The notes: a model not told the origin generated them from the sequence alone. A stretch of DNA of 6,616 bases from Methanobacterium sp. (GCA_021372715.1 JAJFTX010000039.1:1-6616); one strand, 5' to 3'. Shown: positions 1 through 6,537, numbered from the stretch's first letter. Translations and numbers: made by a program.

Positions 1-615
1 ATCTGAAAAAGAATTCTTTTTAAGTACTTTATTGAGGGTAAACACTTGTTCGATATAGGGATTATACGCTGCCAGATAACCACCTACTTTAAGAGAACTA
101 AAAGCATGTTCCACCACAGCCCAGGGTTCAGGAAGGTCTAAAAAAATCATATCTATCCGGGACTCATCAATTCCCAGCTTGATATCTTTATTCTTCACAT
201 TCACATTTTCCAGCCCAAAATTGGAGATATTCTTCAGAGCAATTTCAGTGAAATCTTCTCTTATTTCATAGGAGAATACTTCACCGGTAGGTCCTACTAT
301 ATTAGCGAAGTATAAAGCTGTTGCACCTGAACCAGTACCAGCCTCCACCACTTTATAACCGGAGCCTAAACCAGTATAAGCGGTGATTAATCCAATATCT
401 TTAGGTAAAATTATGGAACATTTCCTCTCCATTAAATCAATATAATCATTTATACTGGGCTTAATAATGGTGAATTTATGTCCCATGTGGGTTTCCAGCA
501 CATCACCGTCACTACTGTTTTCTATAGTCTCTTTTTTTATGTAACCCCAGTTGGTGTGCAAATCACCTTCACTAACCACAAATTTTTTCCCTTTTTCATC
601 TATTAAGATTCTCAT
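1..615 (-). CDS. trmI: tRNA (adenine-N1)-methyltransferase TrmI, 3' end beyond window
   Basis: This is a class I SAM-dependent methyltransferase of the TrmI/Trm61 family. By family knowledge it makes m1A58 in the T-loop of tRNA, and in some archaea also m1A57, which stabilises tRNA in the cytoplasm. The 205 visible codons begin MRILIDEKGKKF, a typical archaeal TrmI opening with an N-terminal beta domain. SAM-binding motif I is EAGTGSG at about residues 91-97. The catalytic/target-base motif is DLPEPW at 160-165. The reading frame is open to base 1, and archaeal members are about 230-250 residues, so only the C-terminal 30-45 residues should be missing. Two adjacent ATGs (618 and 615) are in frame. 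AGGAA at 624-628 lies 5 nt from the first and 8 nt from the second; I chose 615 from spacing and the family N-terminus. It lies 122 nt downstream of hef on the same strand, so it could be read through from hef or use its own weak promoter. Confidence 0.9.
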   Translation of the reverse strand, partial: MRILIDEKGKKFVVSEGDLHTNWGYIKKETIENSSDGDVLETHMGHKFTIIKPSINDYIDLMERKCSIILPKDIGLITAYTGLGSGYKVVEAGTGSGATALYFANIVGPTGEVFSYEIREDFTEIALKNISNFGLENVNVKNKDIKLGIDESRIDMIFLDLPEPWAVVEHAFSSLKVGGYLAAYNPYIEQVFTLNKVLKKNSFSD

Positions 616-623
616 CATGATGC

Positions 624-628
624 TTCCT
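624..628 (-). promoter_or_regulatory. Ribosome-binding site of trmI
   Basis: AGGAA on the minus strand lies 5 nt before the ATG at 618 and 8 nt before the ATG at 615. It is compatible with both starts and slightly favours 615. The rest of the 619-737 gap is AT-rich; TTTTAAATATTG (about 722-733) and CTTTTATCT (about 698-706) on the minus strand are only weak TATA-like candidates for a separate trmI promoter. Confidence 0.5.
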
Positions 629-737
629 TAAGATTTTTAATTTTCTTATGTTTTTGATTCTTCGCTATTTACAATTCTTAGTTTCCTTATTTTTCAGATA
701 AAAGTGCATCTAATAATTTAGTCAATATTTAAAATCC

Positions 738-3062
738 TTAATTTACTTTATCTTCATTAAAATAGTCATCTGATAATTTTAATTCTTTATCTGGAGCGGC
801 TTTTCCATTAATAACACCATATTTGAATCCAGAGTCAATAACTTCTCTAATTTTGCGAGCAATGATTTTCCCAATACCCTCTACTTCTGTAAGGTCCTGC
901 TCTGATGCATTAATCACACCTTTCACCGATTTAAATTTCTCTAATAGCTTACGAGCGGTTACAGGCCCTACGTTGGGAAGGGATTCTATGATGAATATTT
1001 GATGCTCTTGTAAGCTTAGTGGTTTTCTTTCAGTCCGTAGAGGTATTTCTTTACTAGTTTTTTCCTGTTCACGGATAACTAACCGATATATCATTGCTGC
1101 AGTGTCTTCTGGGGACAGCGTTGGGATTATGGGTATTCCAAAATCCACGGCAAGGCTGGCTAAAGCTCCCCTCACAGCGTTAGGATGTAAACCACCACCA
1201 TATAGGTTCTCTCCCTCTACTATCAAGAGTGGTTTATTGAAATTTTCCACCAGTTCCCGGGCCTGTTTATATAATCTTTTATCTATGATGGATCCTGCAA
1301 AATCCTGCACACTTTTTCGCTCCACAGCCAATTCTGATGATATCTGATAATCGGCTACGGATAGTGTGGCTGTTTTAATTTCCACTCCTAAATTACTTAA
1401 CTCTCGAACTACTCCTGATTTGGATTCTCGATGATCAACATAGACCATTGGTTGATTCTCTTTTTTATCCTGGATTTTTGGCTGCGGTTTTATTTGTTTC
1501 AATAAGGGTTCAATTTGATAATATCCCTTTGATAACTGATTTTTCATCTTCTTTTCTTTACGTATACTGGAGTAATAATAAGATTCATCACGTGTGTTTT
1601 TGGTTATAAGAACTATCATTTGTCCTTTTGTTTTTCTACCCGTTCTACCCCTTCTTTGGATCATCCGTATTTCCGATGGTACTGGTTCATAGAGAATAAC
1701 CAGGTCCACTGAGGGAATATCAATTCCTTCTTCTGCAACACTGGTGGATATTAAAACCTGATATTCTCCTTTACGGAAGTTTTTAATAATCTTCTTCTGC
1801 TCTTTCTGAGTAAGCCCCTTTTCCTTATCCCTAGCAGCCTGTCCGAAGAATTTCACAGATTTTATATTATTCTCCTTACATTTTCGATGTATATCATTAA
1901 CGGTGTCTCTATACTGGCTGAAAACTATAATTTGCTGATTTTTTTCTAATTCTTTTTTCAGAATTTTGATCAATTTTTTCATCTTAGGATGTTCTACTTT
2001 ATCCTTCTGGGCTTTCTGGGTTAGTTGCACGGCCCGGTTAAAATCAGCATTCTTGAAAAGACCTTGGGAAGCCTTCGTCTTTTTTTTCCTAAGTTTAGTG
2101 AAATAATTATAGAGATTATTAATCCCCTGAGTTTCCAAAAGCTCCAAAGCATGTTGTAAACTGAAAACAGCGGTTAACATTGATATGGCCATTAAACAAT
2201 CTTTGGGTGGCTGAGTGTTACGTGAAATTCGCTTTTGAACCCTTCCACGGGCCTGAAGTATGTCGCTTTTTGAAACATGTGAAATGGAACGTATTATACC
2301 CAAGTTTTTTAACCCTTTCAACCTATTTTTCAAAACAGTTTCCAGATGTTTTTTTATGTTTAGCTGCTGTTTTCCCAATTCAACCTTTACCCATTTAATT
2401 TTTATAGGTTTGAAATAGGGTTTTACATCCACATCCTCTTCAGTTTTAACTATAACTTTATTTATGAACAGATTTTCACACACAGCAGAGATTTTCTCTT
2501 CTTCCCCACCAGGGGAAGCAGTTAAACCTAATATGAGGGGATTTTTTGTCTCAGACATATAACGAGAGGCTAAAAACACGTAAGCATAGTTTCCTATCCC
2601 CCGATGGCACTCATCAAAAACCATTAGGGAAACATCTTTTAGATCGTATCGTCCTGTAATTATATCCGATTCAATGGTCTGGGGAGTGGCAGAGATTATC
2701 TGACTCTTTTCCCATAGTTTTATCCTCTTATCTGGTGGTAATGATCCGGTGAGAACGTTCACTGGTACTTTTAGGAATTTTCTAAGACTTTCTTCATGCT
2801 GAACTGCTAGGGGCTTGCTGGGAGCTAACATCAGAATTTTAGAAGATGGATTTTTTTTAAGCCTTTCAGCAGATACAAGGGCCGCTACGATGGTTTTTCC
2901 CAGGGCTGTGGGAGCTACAATCATAGCGTTACCTTTCTTCAATACTTCAGCAGCTAGAACTTGCTGATAAAGCCGTGATTCAATCATCTCTGGATTTATC
3001 AGGGGATGTTGTATCCAATTAGTAGAACTTTTTGAACTTGGTGCTTCGTTTTTATGATTCAT
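738..3062 (-). CDS. hef: Hef helicase/nuclease (FANCM/XPF-like)
   Basis: Hef is the euryarchaeal fork-processing enzyme: an SF2 helicase fused to an XPF/ERCC4 nuclease that unwinds and cuts forked or branched DNA at stalled replication forks. The protein has 774 residues, about full family length. The helicase half shows motif I APTALGKT (50-57), motif II DECH (150-153), motif III TAS (181-183) and motif VI QRRGRTGR (469-476). A lysine-rich insert (about 205-350) sits between the two RecA-like lobes, as expected for Hef. The nuclease half shows VDHRES (542-547), ADY (570-572) and the metal-binding signature ERKSVQD (581-587). Tandem helix-hairpin-helix motifs follow (SLPNVGP 694-700, VEGIGK 727-732). 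All key residues are present, so both activities should be intact. Motif II is DECH rather than the more usual DEAH. The start at 3062 lies shortly before the conserved HPLINPEMIESRLYQ segment; upstream there is only a weak GGA-type site (GGATTGGAAA directly before ATG). The next in-frame Met is residue 26, inside that conserved segment. Confidence 0.96.
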   Translation of the reverse strand: MNHKNEAPSSKSSTNWIQHPLINPEMIESRLYQQVLAAEVLKKGNAMIVAPTALGKTIVAALVSAERLKKNPSSKILMLAPSKPLAVQHEESLRKFLKVPVNVLTGSLPPDKRIKLWEKSQIISATPQTIESDIITGRYDLKDVSLMVFDECHRGIGNYAYVFLASRYMSETKNPLILGLTASPGGEEEKISAVCENLFINKVIVKTEEDVDVKPYFKPIKIKWVKVELGKQQLNIKKHLETVLKNRLKGLKNLGIIRSISHVSKSDILQARGRVQKRISRNTQPPKDCLMAISMLTAVFSLQHALELLETQGINNLYNYFTKLRKKKTKASQGLFKNADFNRAVQLTQKAQKDKVEHPKMKKLIKILKKELEKNQQIIVFSQYRDTVNDIHRKCKENNIKSVKFFGQAARDKEKGLTQKEQKKIIKNFRKGEYQVLISTSVAEEGIDIPSVDLVILYEPVPSEIRMIQRRGRTGRKTKGQMIVLITKNTRDESYYYSSIRKEKKMKNQLSKGYYQIEPLLKQIKPQPKIQDKKENQPMVYVDHRESKSGVVRELSNLGVEIKTATLSVADYQISSELAVERKSVQDFAGSIIDKRLYKQARELVENFNKPLLIVEGENLYGGGLHPNAVRGALASLAVDFGIPIIPTLSPEDTAAMIYRLVIREQEKTSKEIPLRTERKPLSLQEHQIFIIESLPNVGPVTARKLLEKFKSVKGVINASEQDLTEVEGIGKIIARKIREVIDSGFKYGVINGKAAPDKELKLSDDYFNEDKVN

Positions 3063-3125
3063 TTTCCAATCCAGTCATAACATTCATTTAATATTCCGAT
3101 CTATCTAAACAAAATCAATTAATGT

Positions 3126-3147
3126 TTAATATTTAAATTTATATGAA
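3126..3147 (-). promoter_or_regulatory. Candidate archaeal promoter of hef
   Basis: Minus-strand sequence CATATAAATTTAAATATTAA in the gap upstream of hef contains overlapping TATA-like elements (ATATAAAT and TTTAAATA). Initiation 22-27 nt downstream would give a leader of roughly 40-55 nt before the hef ATG at 3062. The whole gap is AT-rich, so similar strings arise by chance; this is the best candidate, not a proven box A. Confidence 0.3.
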
Positions 3148-3223
3148 AATTTCTATTTATCCTTTATTTCTTCTATTCATATTAATAAAATTCTTAAATT
3201 CTAGAGAAAAAGGATTGATCATA

Positions 3224-3241
3224 ACACTTTCAATTCAGTGT
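3224..3241. repeat. Short inverted repeat in the hef/AcnX gap
   Basis: ACACT, 8 nt, AGTGT: a perfect 5-bp inverted repeat with GC content above its surroundings, lying between the 3' end of the AcnX gene and the presumed hef promoter. It could be a regulator half-site pair or a small RNA hairpin. Five base pairs is within what chance gives in a 249-nt gap. Confidence 0.25.
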
Positions 3242-3273
3242 CAAAATTTGTTGTTTGAATTTATGCTTATTGT

Positions 3274-3316
3274 AAAAAAGAAGATTTATTTTGTTTTAAA
3301 TAATAGAAATACTATT
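3274..3316 (-). terminator. Possible T-rich terminator after the DHH-AcnX unit
   Basis: A weak hairpin, AATAG/CTATT (3302-3306 with 3312-3316, loop of 5), overlaps the TAG stop of the AcnX gene. About 20-30 nt further in the direction of transcription there is a T-rich stretch, CTTCTTTTTT, on the minus strand (3274-3283). Archaeal RNA polymerase stops at T-tracts without needing a strong hairpin, so the T-run is the more meaningful part. Confidence 0.3.
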
Positions 3317-4505
3317 TTCTTTTAATTAACTTTTCCAAGTCCCCATATACCACGTCTAAACCACACATACTAGGAATATAATTCGCTGCTTTAGCAGAAT
3401 CAACTCCAATCACCTGGAAACCTAAATCTTCTATGGGTGCGACTACCATACAAGTATCACAGACCACTTTTCCACCAGCATTTTCTATTATTCTAGTATA
3501 ACCCATACGATCTGCAGCTGCTTTAACCGATATGGATGTGCATACCCATAAGGGAATGTTTAGTTTATGACCATTGAGTAGCTCAGTTATGGATTTGATC
3601 TCTTCTAAAGAGGCATGGGGGCAGCCTAGGCAGATTAAATCTGGTTTATTGGCTGTGGTGGATAGAATATCTTTGTTTTTATTAATTGTTTGGCGATCTA
3701 CGGTAATTGTTTCAATATCATTTTTATCTAAGTCATTAAAGGCATCTTTATATTCTGGTGTGGTTTTTTCCACATGGAATAATGCAACAGCACCAGATGA
3801 GGCTAAAGCAGCCCCTAAACTTTTTAAATCATTAACTGTTGGAATACTTTGGAGTCTGAAGTAGGGTACTCCGCTTCCCACAATTTTCCCAACGAAATAA
3901 CCTAGAGCACCGTAATCTGAGCCATTAAGACTGGTTTCTAATTCTATCAGATAATTTGCTCTCCTATCTTCATCCAGATGATAACCATATTCCGCGGTTT
4001 TCCCGCAGATGGCTGCTGCTAGAGCGCCCGGGCCGCCCTCTCTATTGGTCCTGGCTCCCAAGACGGAATTAGCATAACAAACAGCGGATGATTCTGACCA
4101 GGCTATATGGCTACCTACTGTGGGTACATTACCCACTAGGTAGGGTGTGCAGGTGCAGGTTGTACTGATTCCCATTTGTTGATAGGCATCAATAATACGT
4201 TGCTGTTTCTGGGCGAAATCTTCTGGAAAAGCCATTTCTTGCCACTGATCCAGATCTATACCGGCAGGATTAAGGGTTGATGGAACTTTAACTTTTACAC
4301 CTGTTGCTGCGAATTCTTCCAGATATTCCAGACCAGCATCTCCTATAGTTTTATATGAAACTCCGGATATCTGAGCTGAAGAGATGTTCACCATTCGTTT
4401 AGCTCCGTAAATATCACCCAGAGCTACCAGGATCTCCATTGATTTCTTTACTACCGATCCTTCTTCTCCATCATACATTGCTTCTTCTTCTGGAGTTAAA
4501 TACAT
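3312..4505 (-). CDS. Aconitase X (AcnX/DUF521), phosphomevalonate dehydratase large subunit
   Basis: This is the catalytic large subunit of the AcnX aconitase superfamily (formerly DUF521). By family knowledge, the archaeal enzyme pairs with a small subunit (formerly DUF126) and dehydrates (R)-5-phosphomevalonate to trans-anhydromevalonate 5-phosphate in the modified archaeal mevalonate pathway to isoprenoid lipids. Family signatures are clear. Numbered from the upstream Met at 4517, they are CTCTPYL (121-127), the GARTNREGGPGAL segment (154-166), CLGCPHAS (296-303), CDTCMVV (353-359) and the C-terminal NYIPS segment (379-383). Cysteines 121/123, 296/299, 353/356 and 385 include the likely Fe-S ligands. 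I place the start at the fifth codon of the longer frame (397 aa): the family opens MYLTPEEE, and GGTGA lies 5 nt before that ATG. The longer 401-aa version starts at 4517 with no SD at usable spacing. The gene is 25 nt behind the DHH gene and probably in its operon. No small-subunit gene is present in this window. Confidence 0.92.
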   Translation of the reverse strand: MYLTPEEEAMYDGEEGSVVKKSMEILVALGDIYGAKRMVNISSAQISGVSYKTIGDAGLEYLEEFAATGVKVKVPSTLNPAGIDLDQWQEMAFPEDFAQKQQRIIDAYQQMGISTTCTCTPYLVGNVPTVGSHIAWSESSAVCYANSVLGARTNREGGPGALAAAICGKTAEYGYHLDEDRRANYLIELETSLNGSDYGALGYFVGKIVGSGVPYFRLQSIPTVNDLKSLGAALASSGAVALFHVEKTTPEYKDAFNDLDKNDIETITVDRQTINKNKDILSTTANKPDLICLGCPHASLEEIKSITELLNGHKLNIPLWVCTSISVKAAADRMGYTRIIENAGGKVVCDTCMVVAPIEDLGFQVIGVDSAKAANYIPSMCGLDVVYGDLEKLIKRK

Positions 4506-4510
4506 AGATT

Positions 4511-4515
4511 TCACC
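4511..4515 (-). promoter_or_regulatory. Ribosome-binding site deciding the AcnX start
   Basis: GGTGA on the minus strand lies 5 nt before the ATG at 4503-4505 and is a good match to the archaeal anti-SD. It overlaps the upstream ATG at 4515-4517, so both starts cannot use it. The only purine-rich match before the upstream ATG, GGAAG within the last codons of the DHH gene, is about 17 nt away, too far for normal use. Confidence 0.6.
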
Positions 4516-4530
4516 ATAAAAAAATAATAT

Positions 4531-5907
4531 TCAGCTTCCTAATTGACTTTTTACTATATCATCAACTAGGTTAAGGAAATTATCCTGATTATTTCGGGGT
4601 ACAACAGCACCTGCAGCAACTGTATGGCCACCTCCAGCCCCACCATAACTATTCGATGCTTGTTCCAGTGCTTTGCCTAAATTAACGCCTTTTTCAGTTA
4701 TTTTTAATGTGGTACGTCCGGATACCTTTATCAAAGGATCCATACGAGAAAGGGCTAAAACTGGTTTTTCTGGATTTAATAGACCAATATCAAGACCTAT
4801 ATTGGCTAATGTCCCCATAAAGCTTTTAATATCTTTATCTTCTGTGTAGATGTATTGTATATGATCCATTTCCCTGGAACCTTCCCTCTTTATCCATCCG
4901 ATCCCTTTAATAATGACTTCATGGTATTTTTTAAGAAGTTCCATTCCCTCTTTTAATGATTCGTCTTCATCACCCAGACATATGCTAAGGCCAACACCGT
5001 ATTTTTTATTCTTACCACAAGCATCGATGATCTGTGAATAATCATCAATATTCTTTAAAGGTGGCTTTTGACTAGTGATCATATAATTTTTACCGAAGAT
5101 TTCTGGATTGATTTTCATTAGTGCTTCTTTGAGAAGATCTTTCTCTTCATTATTTAAGTCTGGGAATTTAATCTCAGAGGATAAACCTATTTTTTCCAGG
5201 AAACTGCGGGATCCATCGAAATCTCCAGAGATACCAGGAAGCGGCGGAAGGTAGGTGTAGGAAAGGGCTTTAAAAAGGGGTTCTTCATTTATAAAGGAGA
5301 TTTTCAATCCTTCTTTTAATTCTAATACTCCTTTTTTTATTCCTTCCTGTAATATGGTCTGATTTACACCAGTAATTTGTCCATTTCCTTGCATGTCTCC
5401 AAAGGCACCAACTATTGCCAGTCCTGCTAATTCGAAATGATTCATCAAACGGGCGACAAGATAAGTGACTCCAGAACCGCTCACGTCTCTGGTTCCGTCC
5501 AGTCCAAATAGATGGGGGTTTAAATGAACCACACTATCCTGTTGGTCGGTAGAATCAATTGTCTGATGATGATCAGCGATGATGGCATCTCCTTTCAACT
5601 GACCAATTCTCTGAGTCCATGCACTGCCCATGTCACAGAAAAAGAATATTTCATATTTCTCATGGGCTATTTTATCTAGAACCTCAGATTTAAGTCGGGG
5701 AACGATAGTAACATGAAATTTACCCTTTTCCCGGGCGATGGCGTTGCAGATAACTCCTGCAGCCGAAATTCCATCAGCATCATTATGGGAGATTATTCTC
5801 ACCACATGATCTTGATCTAAATGTTTTTTCAACATATTATAGGCTTCTTCAGCTCTATTTAACAGGGAGTGTTGTTGATATGCATCATTTTTGCTTGATT
5901 TTGACAT
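4531..5907 (-). CDS. DHH-family RecJ-like single-strand nuclease (GAN-type)
   Basis: This is an archaeal RecJ homologue of the DHH/DHHA1 phosphoesterase superfamily. The best-studied relative, GAN, is a 5'-3' single-stranded DNA exonuclease that binds the GINS replication complex and is related to eukaryotic Cdc45. The protein has 458 residues, in the GAN size range and longer than the roughly 320-residue archaeal paralogues. Motifs in order: HNDADG (41-46), CDMGS (91-95), ADHHQT (111-116) and GAFGDMQG (167-174), which together bind the catalytic metal ions. The C-terminal DHHA1 domain carries SGRTT (396-400) and the glycine-rich GGAGGGHTVAAGA (422-434). All expected acidic and histidine residues are present, so an active nuclease is likely, unlike Cdc45. 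No signal peptide or membrane segment is seen. ATG 5907 has AGGA 7 nt upstream. It heads a probable two-gene unit with the AcnX gene. Assignment to GAN rather than another RecJ paralogue is inference from length and motifs. Confidence 0.93.
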   Translation of the reverse strand: MSKSSKNDAYQQHSLLNRAEEAYNMLKKHLDQDHVVRIISHNDADGISAAGVICNAIAREKGKFHVTIVPRLKSEVLDKIAHEKYEIFFFCDMGSAWTQRIGQLKGDAIIADHHQTIDSTDQQDSVVHLNPHLFGLDGTRDVSGSGVTYLVARLMNHFELAGLAIVGAFGDMQGNGQITGVNQTILQEGIKKGVLELKEGLKISFINEEPLFKALSYTYLPPLPGISGDFDGSRSFLEKIGLSSEIKFPDLNNEEKDLLKEALMKINPEIFGKNYMITSQKPPLKNIDDYSQIIDACGKNKKYGVGLSICLGDEDESLKEGMELLKKYHEVIIKGIGWIKREGSREMDHIQYIYTEDKDIKSFMGTLANIGLDIGLLNPEKPVLALSRMDPLIKVSGRTTLKITEKGVNLGKALEQASNSYGGAGGGHTVAAGAVVPRNNQDNFLNLVDDIVKSQLGS

Positions 5908-5914
5908 ATAAATT

Positions 5915-5918
5915 TCCT
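5915..5918 (-). promoter_or_regulatory. Ribosome-binding site of the DHH gene
   Basis: AGGA on the minus strand, 7 nt before the ATG at 5907. It supports this start and would sit at the very 5' end of a short leader if transcription starts at about 5918-5922. Confidence 0.5.
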
Positions 5919-5939
5919 ATTAAAGTATTACTATTGGGT

Positions 5940-5947
5940 TTATAAAA
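5940..5947 (-). promoter_or_regulatory. Box A (TATA) promoter of the DHH-AcnX unit
   Basis: The minus strand reads CAAATTTTTATAAACCC. TTTTATAA is a good archaeal TATA element and the CAAAT before it could serve as a BRE. Initiation about 22-25 nt downstream would fall near 5918-5922, leaving a leader of roughly 11-15 nt before the ATG at 5907. A small palindrome AGTATTACT (5924-5932) sits between box A and the predicted start site, and CAACA-N5-TGTTG (5960-5974) lies just upstream of box A; either could be a regulator site. Confidence 0.5.
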
Positions 5948-5950
5948 ATT

Positions 5951-6512
5951 TGAATATTTCAACATTATTTGTTGTTGGAATTTTCTTATTAATCTTCTGG
6001 TTTCTTTGAACTTTTAATCGTTTTTATTACATTCGTTCACTTGCACTGTTTGAGGGGGGGATGGTTGGTGCTTTACTGATAGTAACTTTAAAATAACCAT
6101 GATTTTTAAGGGACTGGGCATTTTAAACCCCATATATTTTAAATAAGTGAAATAAAGGTCTTATTTGGAATTAATAGAGATATTAATCTTTTATAACAAA
6201 TATGGTATACGAACAGTTTAAAAGTAAGATAGAATACTTATGTAATCTTTTCAATGTTTGATTTACATCTTTATACCATTTAAAGATAATCTTCAGGTGG
6301 AAAGTCAGGACCCTTATCCCTTAGTGAAACTCCTCAAATTTTCCATAATCTAGATTTTTATGGTCATTTTTGACGGTTTTACCTTTAAGATACTAAAATA
6401 TTCTCTAAAATCCTCTAGTAAAAGTATATACTCTTATTTGGTTGTCTATTAATTCTTTTCATTTATAAAAATTCAAACACCCTCTTTGTACATTCATGTC
6501 TAATGGTTGATA
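5951..6512. other. Long AT-rich intergenic region without recognisable gene
   Basis: About 560 nt with no reading frame of convincing length or composition on either strand; ATG frames are 19 codons or fewer. Contents worth noting are a G7 run (6054-6060) followed by GG pairs, a possible three-way-junction fold (6199-6281), a GC-richer patch (about 6295-6334, 19 G/C in 40 bases), a perfect 10-bp palindrome AGTATATACT (6423-6432), a GTCA-T4-TGAC hairpin (6363-6374), and a second copy of TTTATAAAAATT (6462-6473). No tRNA, C/D-box pair or known riboswitch was recognised. It could host a small RNA, long leaders or decayed sequence. Confidence 0.6.
6199..6281. other. Potential three-way-junction RNA/DNA fold
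   Basis: The outer stem ATGGTATA (6202-6209) pairs perfectly with TATACCAT (6272-6279) and can be extended by two A-T pairs past a bulged T. Inside lie two hairpins: AAGTA (6222-6226) with TACTT (6235-6239), and ATGTAATC (6240-6247) with GATTTACAT (6260-6268, one bulge). The nested arrangement resembles a small structured RNA, but every stem is AT-rich and no known family is recognised, so chance is a serious alternative. Confidence 0.2.
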
Positions 6513-6520
6513 TTTATATA
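6513..6520 (+). promoter_or_regulatory. Consensus box A for the rightward gene
   Basis: TTTATATA is an exact match to the methanogen box A consensus, 24 nt before the ATG at 6545. Initiation at the usual distance would fall at about 6541-6545, predicting a leaderless or nearly leaderless mRNA. No SD is present (TAACAAAATC directly before ATG), which fits leaderless translation. Confidence 0.6.
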
Positions 6521-6537
6521 TGGTTAACTATATATAA
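6514..6537. repeat. 24-bp near-perfect palindrome over the rightward promoter
   Basis: The left half TTATATATGGTT (6514-6525) and right half AACTATATATAA (6526-6537) match in 11 of 12 pairs; the single mismatch is 6522 against 6529. It overlaps box A and reaches nearly to the predicted transcription start, where a dimeric repressor would block TBP/TFB or RNA polymerase. The alternating TA arms inflate the match by chance, but the GTTAAC centre is also symmetric. Operator function is inferred. Confidence 0.45.

Noticed and set aside
1102..1347. 81-codon rightward frame
   Set aside because: Lies wholly inside hef, antisense to its nuclease domain; it is a shadow frame with no family resemblance.
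2180..2398. 72-codon rightward frame
   Set aside because: Antisense shadow of the hef insert region between the helicase lobes; no independent start signals.
3143..3325. 60-codon rightward frame in the hef/AcnX gap with a hydrophobic start (MKISIYPLFLLF)
   Set aside because: No SD, composition is that of random AT-rich DNA (many I, L, F, K, N), it overlaps the 3' end of the well-supported AcnX gene, and it coincides with the presumed hef promoter.
3574..3864. 96-codon rightward frame
   Set aside because: Antisense to the AcnX gene, whose sense translation is clearly conserved; no SD or promoter of its own.
6061..6096. ATG directly after the GAGGGGGGG run, as an SD-started small ORF
   Set aside because: There is no spacing between the G-run and the ATG, and the frame ends after 11 codons.
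6202..6261. 19-codon rightward frame MVYEQFKSKIEYL...
   Set aside because: Too short, no SD before the ATG, and it lies within the AT-rich potential fold; not supportable as a gene.
6295..6334. GC-richer patch considered as tRNA, C/D-box RNA or riboswitch
   Set aside because: No cloverleaf, no C and D box pair, and no riboswitch consensus could be made out; the GC rise is modest.
6246..6353. Open stretch containing a GTG at 6297 and translating to QDPYPLVKLL
   Set aside because: It looks mildly protein-like but has only about 18 codons after the GTG, no SD spacing for it, and no recognisable family; possibly chance or a remnant.
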